64,000 bases of DNA from Flavobacteriales bacterium (GTDB lineage: Bacteria > Bacteroidota > Bacteroidia > Flavobacteriales_G > Salibacteraceae): the NCBI GenBank assembly GCA_003499525.1, contig DNTB01000080.1, forward strand, positions 4,172-68,171, written 5' to 3'. Below, one piece after another: positions 39,007-48,112 of this stretch (position 1 is the first letter of the stretch; the number at the start of each line of letters is the position of its first letter). Both the position numbers and the translations under genes were made by a program. The notes under the pieces were generated by a model. The model searched no databases, was not told where the DNA came from, and saw only the letters and a list, made by a program, of their open reading frames with translations.

Positions 39007-40551
39007 TTACCTGGGTCTCAAGTGCGCATAAGGCACGATTATTTCCTCCAAAGATATACCTCCATGTTGAAAAGTACCTCTAAAGTAATTGACGTAGTAA
39101 TTGTAGTTATTTGGATAGGCAAAGAACAGGTCGTTCAATGCAAAAACATAACTTGATGATACATTCAGTCTGGGAAGCAGCACATCATCGGGGTTCCTGA
39201 TGGCCAATACGTCCTTATCTCTATAGCTGAGGTTTTTACCAACTTTGTATCGCAAGTTGGTATTGGTATTTCTGTCTCCTACAATTTTCGAAGGTTCTTT
39301 AACCCTGATACTTCCATGATCTGTTGTAATGACCAGGTTACTGCCACTTTCAGCGATTGATTTTAGAATGTCGCTAAGTGGAGAATGCTCAAACCATGAA
39401 ACAGTGAGAGACCTGTAAGCCGCCTCATCATCGGCAAGCTCACGGATAACTTCCATCTCTGTTCGGGCATGTGACAGCATATCAACAAAATTGTATACAA
39501 TCACATTCAAGTCATTGTTGAGCAGGTTAGCAAAGTTCTCGGCAATTTTCCGACCGAATTTCATGTTTAACACCTTATTGTAACTCATTCTGAGGTTTAA
39601 TCCTTCTCGCTTGAGCTGACTTGACAGAAAAGATTCTTCAAAATTGTTCTTACTCCCTTCTTCATCTTCATTCTTCCACTGGCTCGGAAACATTTGTTGA
39701 ATATCCCTTGGCATCATCCCTGCGAAAAGTGCATTCCTTGCATATTGAGTTGCTGTGGGTAATATGGCATAATACGTTTCCTCTCTTTCAATTCTAAAGT
39801 ACTCTTCGAGCCAGGGCTTAATCATTTTCCATTGATCCAATCGCAAATTGTCAATCACCACTAAAAATGTGGTTTGATTCGAGAGTTCAGGAAAAAGGTT
39901 CTTTTTTAAAACATTGTGTGATAGGGTTGGAGCATCTTCTGATCCCTTTATCCAATCGGAATAATTCTGAGACACAAATCGTGAAAAGATTCTATTGGCT
40001 TCTTCTTTTTGCATGCGCAAAACATCTTTCATACCTTCATCGTTTGATCTCTCAAGTTGAAGTTCCCAATAGACCACATCTTCGTAGATCTTTTTCCATT
40101 CCTCTGCATCAAGGTGATCTGTAAGCCTCATACCCAGATTTCTAAACTCTCTTTGGTAATTGGTAACTGTCTTTTGCCCCACCAGATCTTTTCGATTCAG
40201 GTTTTTCTTTATGGCCAATAAAATTTGATTCGGGTTAACGGGCTTTATGAGGTAATCGGATATGTGAGAACCAATAGCCTCTTCCATTATTTCTTCTTCC
40301 TCACTCTTTGTTATCATAATGATAGGTATGGTTCCATTGGTCTGACGAATTCTCGACAGGGTATCCAATCCCGATAGACCCGGCATATTTTCATCGAGAA
40401 AAATGACATCAAATTCATCGTCTTCGACAAGTTCAAGAGCCTCATCACCACTTTTTGCTGTTAAAACTTCATACCCCCTCTCTTCTAAAAAAAGGATATG
40501 CGGCTTAAGGAGATCAATTTCATCGTCTGCCCATAGAATTTTTGCTGTCAT
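39007..40551 (-). CDS. porX: PorX, type IX secretion system response regulator with PglZ phosphatase-like domain
   Basis: A 514-aa protein. The N-terminal receiver (1-120) has ADDE and the phospho-acceptor D53 in IFLDENMPGLSG; a helical linker follows; the C-terminal alkaline-phosphatase-superfamily domain (about 205-514) shows FLVVIDNLRLDQW and VITTDHGSIRV metal-site segments. PorX is the regulator paired with the PorY kinase in control of T9SS genes, and its effector domain acts as a phosphodiesterase on oligonucleotides. The ATG at 40551 starts MTAKILWADDE as in homologues; the longer frame to 40623 crosses the divergent promoter. No porY is in the window. Confidence 0.92.
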   Translation of the reverse strand: MTAKILWADDEIDLLKPHILFLEERGYEVLTAKSGDEALELVEDDEFDVIFLDENMPGLSGLDTLSRIRQTNGTIPIIMITKSEEEEIMEEAIGSHISDYLIKPVNPNQILLAIKKNLNRKDLVGQKTVTNYQREFRNLGMRLTDHLDAEEWKKIYEDVVYWELQLERSNDEGMKDVLRMQKEEANRIFSRFVSQNYSDWIKGSEDAPTLSHNVLKKNLFPELSNQTTFLVVIDNLRLDQWKMIKPWLEEYFRIEREETYYAILPTATQYARNALFAGMMPRDIQQMFPSQWKNEDEEGSKNNFEESFLSSQLKREGLNLRMSYNKVLNMKFGRKIAENFANLLNNDLNVIVYNFVDMLSHARTEMEVIRELADDEAAYRSLTVSWFEHSPLSDILKSIAESGSNLVITTDHGSIRVKEPSKIVGDRNTNTNLRYKVGKNLSYRDKDVLAIRNPDDVLLPRLNVSSSYVFALNDLFFAYPNNYNYYVNYFRGTFQHGGISLEEIIVPYAHLRPR

Positions 40552-40557
40552 AGCTTG

Positions 40558-40565
40558 TACATTTG
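40558..40565 (+). promoter_or_regulatory. Bacteroidota -7 promoter element (TACATTTG) for the HD-domain gene
   Basis: Exact TAnnTTTG match. It predicts transcription from about 40572, downstream of the first in-frame ATG (40563), which supports the GTG at 40611 as the true start. Confidence 0.4.
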
Positions 40566-40610
40566 CTCGATTATTCAACATTACAATTAAACGCTGAGAA
40601 TTTACTGATC

Positions 40611-41852
40611 GTGACTGCATCACTCAAAAAATTCAAAATTTTTAACGACCCCCTCTACGGTTTTATTTCAGTTCCGGAAGGGTTGATTTTTGAGCTGATT
40701 GACAATCCGTGGTTTCAGAGATTGAGAAGAATCCAACAATTGGGATTGACCAACATGGTTTATTCCGGTGCCAATCACACCCGCTTTCAGCATGCTTTAG
40801 GAGCATTTTACCTCATGCAGCAAGCCATTGATACTTTATCCGGTAAAGGGGTTGAAATTAGCGAAGAAGAAAGTGAAGCTGCCTTTATAGCCATATTACT
40901 TCACGATATTGGTCACGGTCCATTTTCGCATACTCTCGAGCATTGTCTTTTAAGCAAAGTGCATCATGAAACGCTATCTACTCAAATAATGCATGCACTA
41001 AATAATGAACTTGGTGGAGCCCTGAAAATGGCTATTTCAATTTATGAAGGCACCTATTCCAAAAAATTTCTGCACCAATTGGTAAGCAGCCAACTGGACA
41101 TGGACCGTATGGACTACCTTATGAGAGATAGTTTTTTTACGGGAGTTTCAGAAGGAGTTATCGGATCCGATCGTATAATTAAGATGTTGAATGTTGTTGA
41201 TGATCAGTTGGTAGTAGAGGCAAAAGGAATCTACTCCATAGAGAAGTTTCTGATAGCCCGAAGGTTGATGTATTGGCAGGTTTATTTGCACAAAACGGTC
41301 GTGGCAGCTGAATTTAATCTTATTCGAATCATAGATCGAGCCCGAGAACTTCTAAAAGATGAAATCAAAATCAACGGTAGCGACCCCTTGCTTTTCTTTC
41401 TAAAAAGAAAAATAACAATCTCCGAGTTAAAAACGAATCCTGAAGTCCTGCAAAACTTTCTCAGGTTGGATGATCATGATGTGCTCTCGGCGGTTAAAAG
41501 CTGGACAAATCATTCTGATTATATCTTAAGAAACTTGTCTATTAATCTGATTAACAGGAGATTAAATAAAATCTACATACATAGAAAACCTTTCTCCAGA
41601 AACCAGATTGATGAGCTTGAGTCAAAGCTTCTGAAACATATGCCTATTGAAAAAGAAGATGCTCATTATTTCGTGTACAGCGACCGTATACAAAATCGGG
41701 CTTACAGTCAGAGTATCGATGAAATCTTCTTGATGAAAAAGGACACATCACTTGTGAAACTCACTGATGACGCGGACTTACTCAACATTTCCGTTCTATC
41801 TGAACCTGTAGTAAAGTACTTCTTGACTTTTCCAAAGTTCCTTTTGAAATAA
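40611..41852 (+). CDS. HD-domain phosphohydrolase (dGTPase/SAMHD1-like)
   Basis: A 413-aa HD hydrolase. Metal-binding motifs are the first His in TRFQHALGAFYL, the HD pair in ILLHDIGHGPFSHTLEH and the later Asp in QLDMDRMDYLMRDSFFTG. The opening KIFNDPLYGFISVPEG is typical of this Bacteroidota group. It likely hydrolyses a nucleotide, with dNTPs the best guess. The GTG start at 40611 is preferred; a frame beginning with ATG 16 codons upstream would include the promoter element. It is divergent from porX. Confidence 0.85.
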   Translation: MTASLKKFKIFNDPLYGFISVPEGLIFELIDNPWFQRLRRIQQLGLTNMVYSGANHTRFQHALGAFYLMQQAIDTLSGKGVEISEEESEAAFIAILLHDIGHGPFSHTLEHCLLSKVHHETLSTQIMHALNNELGGALKMAISIYEGTYSKKFLHQLVSSQLDMDRMDYLMRDSFFTGVSEGVIGSDRIIKMLNVVDDQLVVEAKGIYSIEKFLIARRLMYWQVYLHKTVVAAEFNLIRIIDRARELLKDEIKINGSDPLLFFLKRKITISELKTNPEVLQNFLRLDDHDVLSAVKSWTNHSDYILRNLSINLINRRLNKIYIHRKPFSRNQIDELESKLLKHMPIEKEDAHYFVYSDRIQNRAYSQSIDEIFLMKKDTSLVKLTDDADLLNISVLSEPVVKYFLTFPKFLLK

Positions 41853-41904
41853 TAATGTGTTAAAAAAATAGGCCCTGAGGATGGTCTGCACACCTCTAAA
41901 CTTC

Positions 41905-41912
41905 TATTTTTG
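41905..41912 (+). promoter_or_regulatory. Bacteroidota -7 promoter element (TATTTTTG) for the lpxD operon
   Basis: Exact TAnnTTTG match 29 bp before the lpxD ATG, giving a leader of about 23 nt. No clear -33 TTTG. Confidence 0.4.
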
Positions 41913-41941
41913 GCGCAATTTCTTCCACCCTGAACGAACTT

Positions 41942-42979
41942 ATGGAACTCAGCGCTGGTCAACTCGCAAATATTCTTGAAGGTGAAATTGATGGGAATTC
42001 AGAGGTATCCCTTCATACCCTTGCTAAAATTGAAGAAGGCATTCCGGGAGCTGTTTGTTTTCTTTCCAATCTGGAATATGAAAAGCACCTGTATACCTCC
42101 AAAGCCTCAGCTGTTATTGTAAATCAGGGATTTGTCCCTACTAAAACCGTTCCTGACCACATCACATTAATTAGAGTTGAGAATCCAAGAATGGCCTTTG
42201 CCAAGCTTCTTGAAGCCTATCAACAATTCCGAAAGAAGGAGCCTGGAATTCATCCAACAGCGGTAATTGAAGATAAAGTGACCTTTGGGGAAGACGTATA
42301 CATTGGTCCCAACTGCTACATCGGTAGTGGAAGTGTTGTTGGAAACGGTAGTATCATAAAATCCGGAAGTAGAATTGGAGATTCAGTACAAATTGGCGAA
42401 AACTGCACGATTCACTTCAATGTGGTTATCAATGATGACTGCCGCATCGGTGATAATTGCATCATTCAGCATGGAGCCGTCATAGGAGGAGATGGATTTG
42501 GCTTTCAACCTGATTCAGCAAATGATTATCAAAAAATAAGTCATATTGGAAATGTGATTTTGGAGGATCGCGTTGAAGTAGGTGCGAATACTACAATTGA
42601 CAGAGCTACGCTCGGCTCAACGATTATCAAAAAAGGAGTAAAACTCGACAACCTCATTCAGATAGGTCACAACGTTGTCATTGGAGAAAACACTGTTATA
42701 GCTTCTCAAAGTGGAGTTGCGGGTTCCGTTGTAATTGGCAAAAACTGTATGATCGGCGGTCAGGTTGGATTCGCCGGGCACCAAAAAATCGCTGATGGCA
42801 GCAAGTTCGCAGCAAAAACGGGAGTGCTTGGCTCAATTAGTACCCCTGATGGTATATATCAGGGAATTCCTGCAGTACCCTTACGAACCTGGCAAAAAGC
42901 ACAAATAATATTTAAGCGCCTTCCGGAAATTGGCAAAAAACTGGATGATATTGAGCGCAGATTAAACGACAACAAATAA
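41942..42979 (+). CDS. lpxD: UDP-3-O-acylglucosamine N-acyltransferase LpxD
   Basis: A 345-aa lipid A enzyme that adds the second 3-hydroxyacyl chain to UDP-3-O-acylglucosamine. An N-terminal uridine-binding domain (about 1-100) leads into a left-handed beta-helix of hexapeptide repeats (about 105-290), with the catalytic His in LIQIGHNVVIGE and the GGDGFGFQPD insertion loop typical of LpxD. A short C-terminal helix ends the chain. First gene of the lipid A block, 11 bp before lpxC-fabZ. Confidence 0.95.
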   Translation: MELSAGQLANILEGEIDGNSEVSLHTLAKIEEGIPGAVCFLSNLEYEKHLYTSKASAVIVNQGFVPTKTVPDHITLIRVENPRMAFAKLLEAYQQFRKKEPGIHPTAVIEDKVTFGEDVYIGPNCYIGSGSVVGNGSIIKSGSRIGDSVQIGENCTIHFNVVINDDCRIGDNCIIQHGAVIGGDGFGFQPDSANDYQKISHIGNVILEDRVEVGANTTIDRATLGSTIIKKGVKLDNLIQIGHNVVIGENTVIASQSGVAGSVVIGKNCMIGGQVGFAGHQKIADGSKFAAKTGVLGSISTPDGIYQGIPAVPLRTWQKAQIIFKRLPEIGKKLDDIERRLNDNK

Positions 42980-42990
42980 TAAACAGGCTT

Positions 42991-44394
42991 ATGGTTGAAA
43001 AGCAAACAACTCTAGCCAAACCCATAACCATTGAAGGTATTGGACTGCATACAGGAAAACCCGTAAAGCTTGTAATAAATCCTGCTCCGGAAGATCATTG
43101 GTTTGTCTTTAAGAGAACCGATCTTGAAGGGCAACCGACGATCCTGGCCGATGTAGACAATGTCACTACAACCCAAAGAGGAACCACTCTGGAACAAAAT
43201 GGCGGTGAAGTACATACTACAGAACATCTGCTTGCGGCGCTCTATGGAATGGGTGTGGATAACGCACTTATCGAAGTAGAAGGCCCTGAAATTCCCATAT
43301 TGGACGGGAGTGCAAAACCTTTTGTAAAAGCGATAAAAGAGGCTGGTATAAGAGAGCAGAATGCCATTCGCCAGTACTTTGTTCTGGATGAAAACCTGAA
43401 ATACGAAAACCTCGAAAAAGATGCAGAATTTTTGGCCGTGCCGGACGAGGAATACCGTATCACCGTAATGGTCGACTACCACTCCCCTCTCCTAGGTACA
43501 CAGCACGCAAGTATGTACAACATTCGGGAGTTTGAAGAAGAAATTTCATCTTGCCGAACATTCGTATTCCTTCGTGAGCTGATGAATCTTGTGAATGCCG
43601 GGCTTATAAAAGGAGGTGATGTGGGTAATGCCATCGTAATGGTAGATACGGCTATTTCAGAGGAAGAAAAGCAAAAGCTTGCCCATACTTTTGATAAGCC
43701 GGCTTCCATGCTTCAGGAAACCGGAATAGGAATTCTCAACAACGTAGAGTTGTCTTTTGAGAATGAACCTGCAAGGCACAAACTTCTGGATATCATTGGG
43801 GATCTTGCATTAGTTGGAAAGCATATTAAAGGGCATATTCTCGCTGCACGGCCAGGGCACATGACTAACTGTGAGTTTGCCCGGGTGCTCAAACTTCAGA
43901 TGAGGAAACAAAGCACCAAAATCGACTTTGACCTGAACAAAGAATCCATTTTTAATATTGAGCAGATAAAGGAAACTCTCCCACATCGATATCCAATGCT
44001 CCTGGTCGATAAGATCATGGAACTAAAAAAGGATGACTATGTCGTAGGGGTTAAGAACGTAACGGCAAACGAGGATATGTTTAACGGCCATTTTCCCGAA
44101 GAGGCTGTTATGCCAGGTGTTCTCATTGTTGAAGCCATGGCTCAAACGGGTGGTTTTCTCATATTGGCTCATGTCGATGATCCGAAAAACTTCTCAACCT
44201 ATTTCGCCAAAATCGATAAGGTAAGATTCAAACAAAAGGTTGTTCCTGGCGACACTCTGGTACTAAAACTTGTTCTTCTATCTCCCATCCGAAGAGGTAT
44301 AGCTCATATGCATGGATATGCCTATGTTCGTAACAAACTCGTGGCCGAAGGAGAACTTCTTGCTCAAATAGCCCGGAAAACAAAGGATGAATAA
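42991..44394 (+). CDS. lpxC-fabZ: Bifunctional UDP-3-O-acyl-N-acetylglucosamine deacetylase / 3-hydroxyacyl-ACP dehydratase (LpxC-FabZ fusion)
   Basis: A 467-aa fusion. Residues 1-310 are LpxC, the zinc deacetylase of lipid A synthesis, with HTTEHLLAALYGMGVDNA and HKLLDIIGDLALVG motifs holding zinc-binding His and Asp. Residues about 325-467 are FabZ, with the LPHRYPMLLVDKI active-site His and FNGHFPEEAVMPGVL. The fusion is characteristic of Bacteroidota and links lipid A and fatty acid branches, which share the 3-hydroxyacyl-ACP pool. It overlaps lpxA by 8 bp. Confidence 0.97.
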   Translation: MVEKQTTLAKPITIEGIGLHTGKPVKLVINPAPEDHWFVFKRTDLEGQPTILADVDNVTTTQRGTTLEQNGGEVHTTEHLLAALYGMGVDNALIEVEGPEIPILDGSAKPFVKAIKEAGIREQNAIRQYFVLDENLKYENLEKDAEFLAVPDEEYRITVMVDYHSPLLGTQHASMYNIREFEEEISSCRTFVFLRELMNLVNAGLIKGGDVGNAIVMVDTAISEEEKQKLAHTFDKPASMLQETGIGILNNVELSFENEPARHKLLDIIGDLALVGKHIKGHILAARPGHMTNCEFARVLKLQMRKQSTKIDFDLNKESIFNIEQIKETLPHRYPMLLVDKIMELKKDDYVVGVKNVTANEDMFNGHFPEEAVMPGVLIVEAMAQTGGFLILAHVDDPKNFSTYFAKIDKVRFKQKVVPGDTLVLKLVLLSPIRRGIAHMHGYAYVRNKLVAEGELLAQIARKTKDE

Positions 44395-45169
44395 TATTAG
44401 TAATCTCGCGTATGTCCACCCGAATGCACAATTAGGGGAAAACATAACTGTTGCGCCATTTGCCACCATTGAAAAAGACGTGATTATCGGGGATAATTGC
44501 TGGATCGGACCAAATAGCGTTCTCATGAGCGGCTCCAGAATTGGACATTCCTGCAAAGTTTTTCCGGGAGCCGTCATCGGTGCCGATCCTCAGGACCTTA
44601 AATACAAAGGTGAATATACCACAGTAGAAATTGGCAACCATACCGTTATTCGGGAATGTGCCACCCTTCATAGAGGAACGGCTGACAAGGAAAAAACGAC
44701 TGTGGGTGATCATTGTCTTATTATGGCTTATGTGCACCTGGCACATGATGTTGAAGTAGGCAATAATTGCATTATCGCAAATTCAGCAGGCATTGCCGGA
44801 CACGCAGTTATTCAGGATAATGTGGTTATTGAAGGGGGAGGGGTTAGTATTCAACAATTCACTATTGTTGGGCAACACTCCTTTATTGCAGGTGGTGCAA
44901 TGGTAAGAAAAGACATACCTCCGTTTATCAGGGTTGCAAGAGACCCACTTCAATACGTCGGTGTGAACAAAATTGGCATGCAGCGCAGAGGTTTCAAAGA
45001 AGGAGAAATTAAAACTGTAGAAGACATTTACAGACTCATTTTTGTATTGAACAAAAACTTGTCCAATGGAATCCAGGCTGTTAAAGACACGGTGCCTGAT
45101 TCTAAATTGAAGGATATTATACTTGAATTCATTGCCAATAGTCCTGCGGGAATTGTAAAAGGCGTATAA
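44387..45169 (+). CDS. lpxA: UDP-N-acetylglucosamine O-acyltransferase LpxA
   Basis: A 260-aa acyltransferase that starts lipid A synthesis by moving 3-hydroxyacyl from ACP to UDP-GlcNAc. The hexapeptide beta-helix fills residues 1-190 and holds the catalytic His in MAYVHLAHDVEVG; the C-terminal helical domain has RVARDPLQYVGVNKIGMQRRGF, diagnostic for LpxA. The gene overlaps lpxC-fabZ by 8 bp and precedes efp by 9 bp, so it lies mid-operon. Confidence 0.96.
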   Translation: MNNISNLAYVHPNAQLGENITVAPFATIEKDVIIGDNCWIGPNSVLMSGSRIGHSCKVFPGAVIGADPQDLKYKGEYTTVEIGNHTVIRECATLHRGTADKEKTTVGDHCLIMAYVHLAHDVEVGNNCIIANSAGIAGHAVIQDNVVIEGGGVSIQQFTIVGQHSFIAGGAMVRKDIPPFIRVARDPLQYVGVNKIGMQRRGFKEGEIKTVEDIYRLIFVLNKNLSNGIQAVKDTVPDSKLKDIILEFIANSPAGIVKGV

Positions 45170-45178
45170 AAAATAAAA

Positions 45179-45745
45179 ATGGCAGATACTTCAGATATTA
45201 GAAACGGCTTATGCATAAGATTCAATCACGACATCTATCAGGTCGTCGAATTCTTGCACGTTAAACCTGGAAAAGGTGCCGCTTTTGTGCGCACAAAACT
45301 CAAAAGTATGACTACAGGAAAGGTTTTGGATAATACTTTTCCTAGTGGAAGTAAGCTGGAGGAAATCCGGGTGGAAAACCGAAAATATCAATACCTGTAC
45401 GGCGACGACGAAGGGTTTAATTTTATGAATATTCAGGATTACGAACAGATTTACTTAAACAGGAATCTAATTGAATCCGCAGACCTGCTAAAAGAAGGTG
45501 ATGTTGTTGATATCCTTTTCAACGCAGAAGAGGAAAGACCTCTAACCGTAGATCTGCCTCCATTTGTGGAAATGGAAATTACCTATACTGAGCCAGGTGT
45601 TAAAGGGGATACCGCCACCAATGCCATGAAACCAGCAAAGGTGGAAACCGGCGCCGAGATCAAAGTGCCTCTGTTTATTAATGAAGGCGATAGAATAAAA
45701 ATTGATACCCGCACACGATCATACGTCGAGCGTTTAAAAAACTAG
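45179..45745 (+). CDS. efp: Elongation factor P
   Basis: A 188-aa translation factor with three beta-barrel domains that relieves ribosome stalling at polyproline. The tip loop is HVKPGKGAAFVRT with K32 at the place modified in E. coli EF-P; no modifying enzyme is visible here. The C-terminal signature IKVPLFINEGDRIKIDTRT is complete. It sits inside the lipid A operon between lpxA and an lpxD-like gene, as in other Bacteroidota. Confidence 0.97.
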   Translation: MADTSDIRNGLCIRFNHDIYQVVEFLHVKPGKGAAFVRTKLKSMTTGKVLDNTFPSGSKLEEIRVENRKYQYLYGDDEGFNFMNIQDYEQIYLNRNLIESADLLKEGDVVDILFNAEEERPLTVDLPPFVEMEITYTEPGVKGDTATNAMKPAKVETGAEIKVPLFINEGDRIKIDTRTRSYVERLKN

Positions 45746-45749
45746 CTTC

Positions 45750-46682
45750 ATGAATTATCCGGCCCCCCAGCGACTGGACCACATCGCTTCTTTGATTGAT
45801 GCTGAATTTGTTGGTCCTGCTGACTTTGAAATTCTTGGTCAAAATGAAATACATGTGGTACGACCTGGTGACATTGTATTTGTCGATCATCCCAAATACT
45901 ACCATAAAGCACTTGATTCTGCAGCAACGATTATTCTCATCAATCAAAAGGTAGAATGCCCCGCAGGAAAAGCCCTACTTGTTCATGATGATCCCTTCGG
46001 TGCATTTAACAAGCTCACCAGGCACTTCAGACCCTTTGTATATAGCAATACCATGATCGACCCCAGTGCTGAAATTGGTGAGGGTACCAAAATTCAACCT
46101 GGTGCCTTTGTAGGGCCTAATGTAAAAATTGGAAAAAACTGCCTGATTCATGCTAATGCTACCATTAATCATGATTGCGAAATTGGAGATTATGTAGAAA
46201 TACACTCCAATGTGGTGGTAGGTAGTGATGCCCATTATTATCAAAAAAAGAACGATCAATATCGAACTCTGCAGTCGGGAGGAAAAGTAATAATCGAGAA
46301 TCACGCAACGCTTGGAGCAGGTACTACCATTGACAGAGGTGTTTCTGGAGAGACCATAATTGGATGGGGAACGAAACTGGACAACCTTTGCCACATCGCC
46401 CATGATACCAGGATCGGCAAAAATTGTCTTTTTGCGGCCCATACAGGTGTAGCAGGATGTACTGTTGTCGAAGACAATGTTGTTATGTGGGGGCGGGTTG
46501 GAATAACAAGTGGAATAACCATAGGAGAAAATGCTGTAATTCTTGCATGTTCTTGTGTATCTAAATCACTTGAGGGAAATAAAACCTATTTTGGATCACC
46601 GGCTATAGAGGCCCGCGAAGCATGGAAGCAACTGGCACTGATAAGAAAACTTCCTGAAATAATGGTCAGGTTGAAGGCTTAG
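45750..46682 (+). CDS. LpxD-like hexapeptide acyltransferase (second copy)
   Basis: A 310-aa protein with the LpxD layout: an N-terminal domain (about 1-100, with VRPGDIVFVDHPKYYHKAL) and a left-handed beta-helix (about 105-285). It has the HIAHDTRIGKN segment, with His at the catalytic place, but the LpxD loop GGDGFGF is replaced by VVGSDAHYYQKKNDQY. This suggests a different sugar-nucleotide or acyl substrate from the true LpxD at 41942-42979. It ends the operon and overlaps the convergent wzy-like gene by 17 bp. The position after efp is shared with other Bacteroidota. Confidence 0.85.
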   Translation: MNYPAPQRLDHIASLIDAEFVGPADFEILGQNEIHVVRPGDIVFVDHPKYYHKALDSAATIILINQKVECPAGKALLVHDDPFGAFNKLTRHFRPFVYSNTMIDPSAEIGEGTKIQPGAFVGPNVKIGKNCLIHANATINHDCEIGDYVEIHSNVVVGSDAHYYQKKNDQYRTLQSGGKVIIENHATLGAGTTIDRGVSGETIIGWGTKLDNLCHIAHDTRIGKNCLFAAHTGVAGCTVVEDNVVMWGRVGITSGITIGENAVILACSCVSKSLEGNKTYFGSPAIEAREAWKQLALIRKLPEIMVRLKA

Positions 46683-48111
46683 TTTTTTCTTCCTTTTCTT
46701 CGTTGTAGAAAAGATCTAGTGCAACTATTACAGCGATAAAACCCCAAAACGGTATAGCCGCTTTGTCATAATCGAGGAAATTGTTCAAAAAACCATGAGT
46801 GAGGTACGTCGTAAGCCCCAGGATGGTGCCCATCAATAGCATTCTCACCTCGCGGTTTTTTACCTGATAGTACTTAGCAAGTCCGCGATAGTAAATAAGA
46901 ACAATAAGTCCCAACCAAATGAGCAAACCCGGCACACCCTGTTCGGTCAGTATGCTCAGATATTCGCTATGAGCATTACCACTATCACCGAAGTTGGTCG
47001 AAATTACTGTTAGGTTTGCTGAGCTCTGATAGGGAGCATAAAGAAATGAATATGTCCCAGGGCCCTTGCCAAAAAAGGGAGATTCATTGAACATTTTTAA
47101 GGCGGCAGACCACCGATTCAATCGCTCCAGATTACTTGCATCCGTAGCTACATTGGAAATAGATTGAACATGCTCGGTAAGGTCTCCTTTAGCATCCTGA
47201 CGGTTCTTCTCGAGCTTTTGCATTAGAGGTACCCAGGAAAGATAAATAGCTACAGCCATCGACAATGCCAATAATGCAAGCACCCACACCCGAAGTTTTA
47301 GCTTAATAACAATATAAACCGCAAGAGCTACTGCAACACTTACCCATGCAGCCCGGGTATATGAAAAGATGAGCCCTACCAGAAATATGAGCAGGAAAAA
47401 AGTCGAAAAAAGAAACCTATTCAGGTTGTTCTTGTCGTAAAATACAAATGATGTAAGCACTGGAACATACATGGCGATGATAGCCCCATAGGAAGTATGA
47501 TCTTTAAAAAAAGGCTGCATTACCCAATGCGCAGGATGATCCTCGAATCCCCGAACATAGTGGCGGTATACGGTATAGCCAATTACGCCAGCCATTGGAA
47601 TGATATAGGCCCAATAAAAACGATAGATATTCTTCTGTTTAGTAAAAAGTAGAATTCCTCCAAAGAAGAAAGGAATAATGAACCAAAGCTTAGCTACTAA
47701 AAATTTAATGGAAACCCCTGGAAGTGAGCTTGTTAGGGACGAAATAAAAATCCAGGTCAGGAAGGTAATAATGGCTATCGATACAGGGTGTTTCATTCCA
47801 ATAGAAAAAATCTGATGATCAATAATTCCTTTGAAAATAAGCACCAGCATAGAACCAAATAGCAGCGGTTCGGTAGGAAGTGTGATGCCAAATCCCATCC
47901 CTACATCATCAAAATTCACGGAAAATGGCACGAGCAGTGCAATAAAAATCAACAACAGGTCCAGCCTGTAAATAGCCATAAAAACTATGACCAATGCAAA
48001 GGGAATGGCCATAAAAAAATACATCTCCTGATAAAGGAAAAATGCATTAAGCATGATAAAAAGCCCAATGATTTCAAGGAAGATATGTCGTTCAAAACGC
48101 CTTGAAAACAT
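46666..48111 (-). CDS. O-antigen ligase / Wzy polymerase family membrane protein
   Basis: A 481-aa protein with about twelve membrane helices and a large periplasmic loop (about residues 280-370) holding RLNRWSAALKMFNESPFFGKGPGTYSF-type sequence, the O-antigen ligase (WaaL/Wzy) superfamily signature. It either polymerises a repeat unit or ligates a glycan to lipid A; these cannot be told apart from sequence alone. It follows the Wzz-like gene with one base between, supporting a polymerase role with a chain-length regulator. Confidence 0.85.
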   Translation of the reverse strand: MFSRRFERHIFLEIIGLFIMLNAFFLYQEMYFFMAIPFALVIVFMAIYRLDLLLIFIALLVPFSVNFDDVGMGFGITLPTEPLLFGSMLVLIFKGIIDHQIFSIGMKHPVSIAIITFLTWIFISSLTSSLPGVSIKFLVAKLWFIIPFFFGGILLFTKQKNIYRFYWAYIIPMAGVIGYTVYRHYVRGFEDHPAHWVMQPFFKDHTSYGAIIAMYVPVLTSFVFYDKNNLNRFLFSTFFLLIFLVGLIFSYTRAAWVSVAVALAVYIVIKLKLRVWVLALLALSMAVAIYLSWVPLMQKLEKNRQDAKGDLTEHVQSISNVATDASNLERLNRWSAALKMFNESPFFGKGPGTYSFLYAPYQSSANLTVISTNFGDSGNAHSEYLSILTEQGVPGLLIWLGLIVLIYYRGLAKYYQVKNREVRMLLMGTILGLTTYLTHGFLNNFLDYDKAAIPFWGFIAVIVALDLFYNEEKEEKTKPST

Positions 48112-48112
48112 C

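Noticed and set aside
43012..43482. 156-codon antisense frame inside lpxC-fabZ
   Set aside because: The sense strand encodes conserved LpxC; the antisense product has no domain, promoter or neighbour support.
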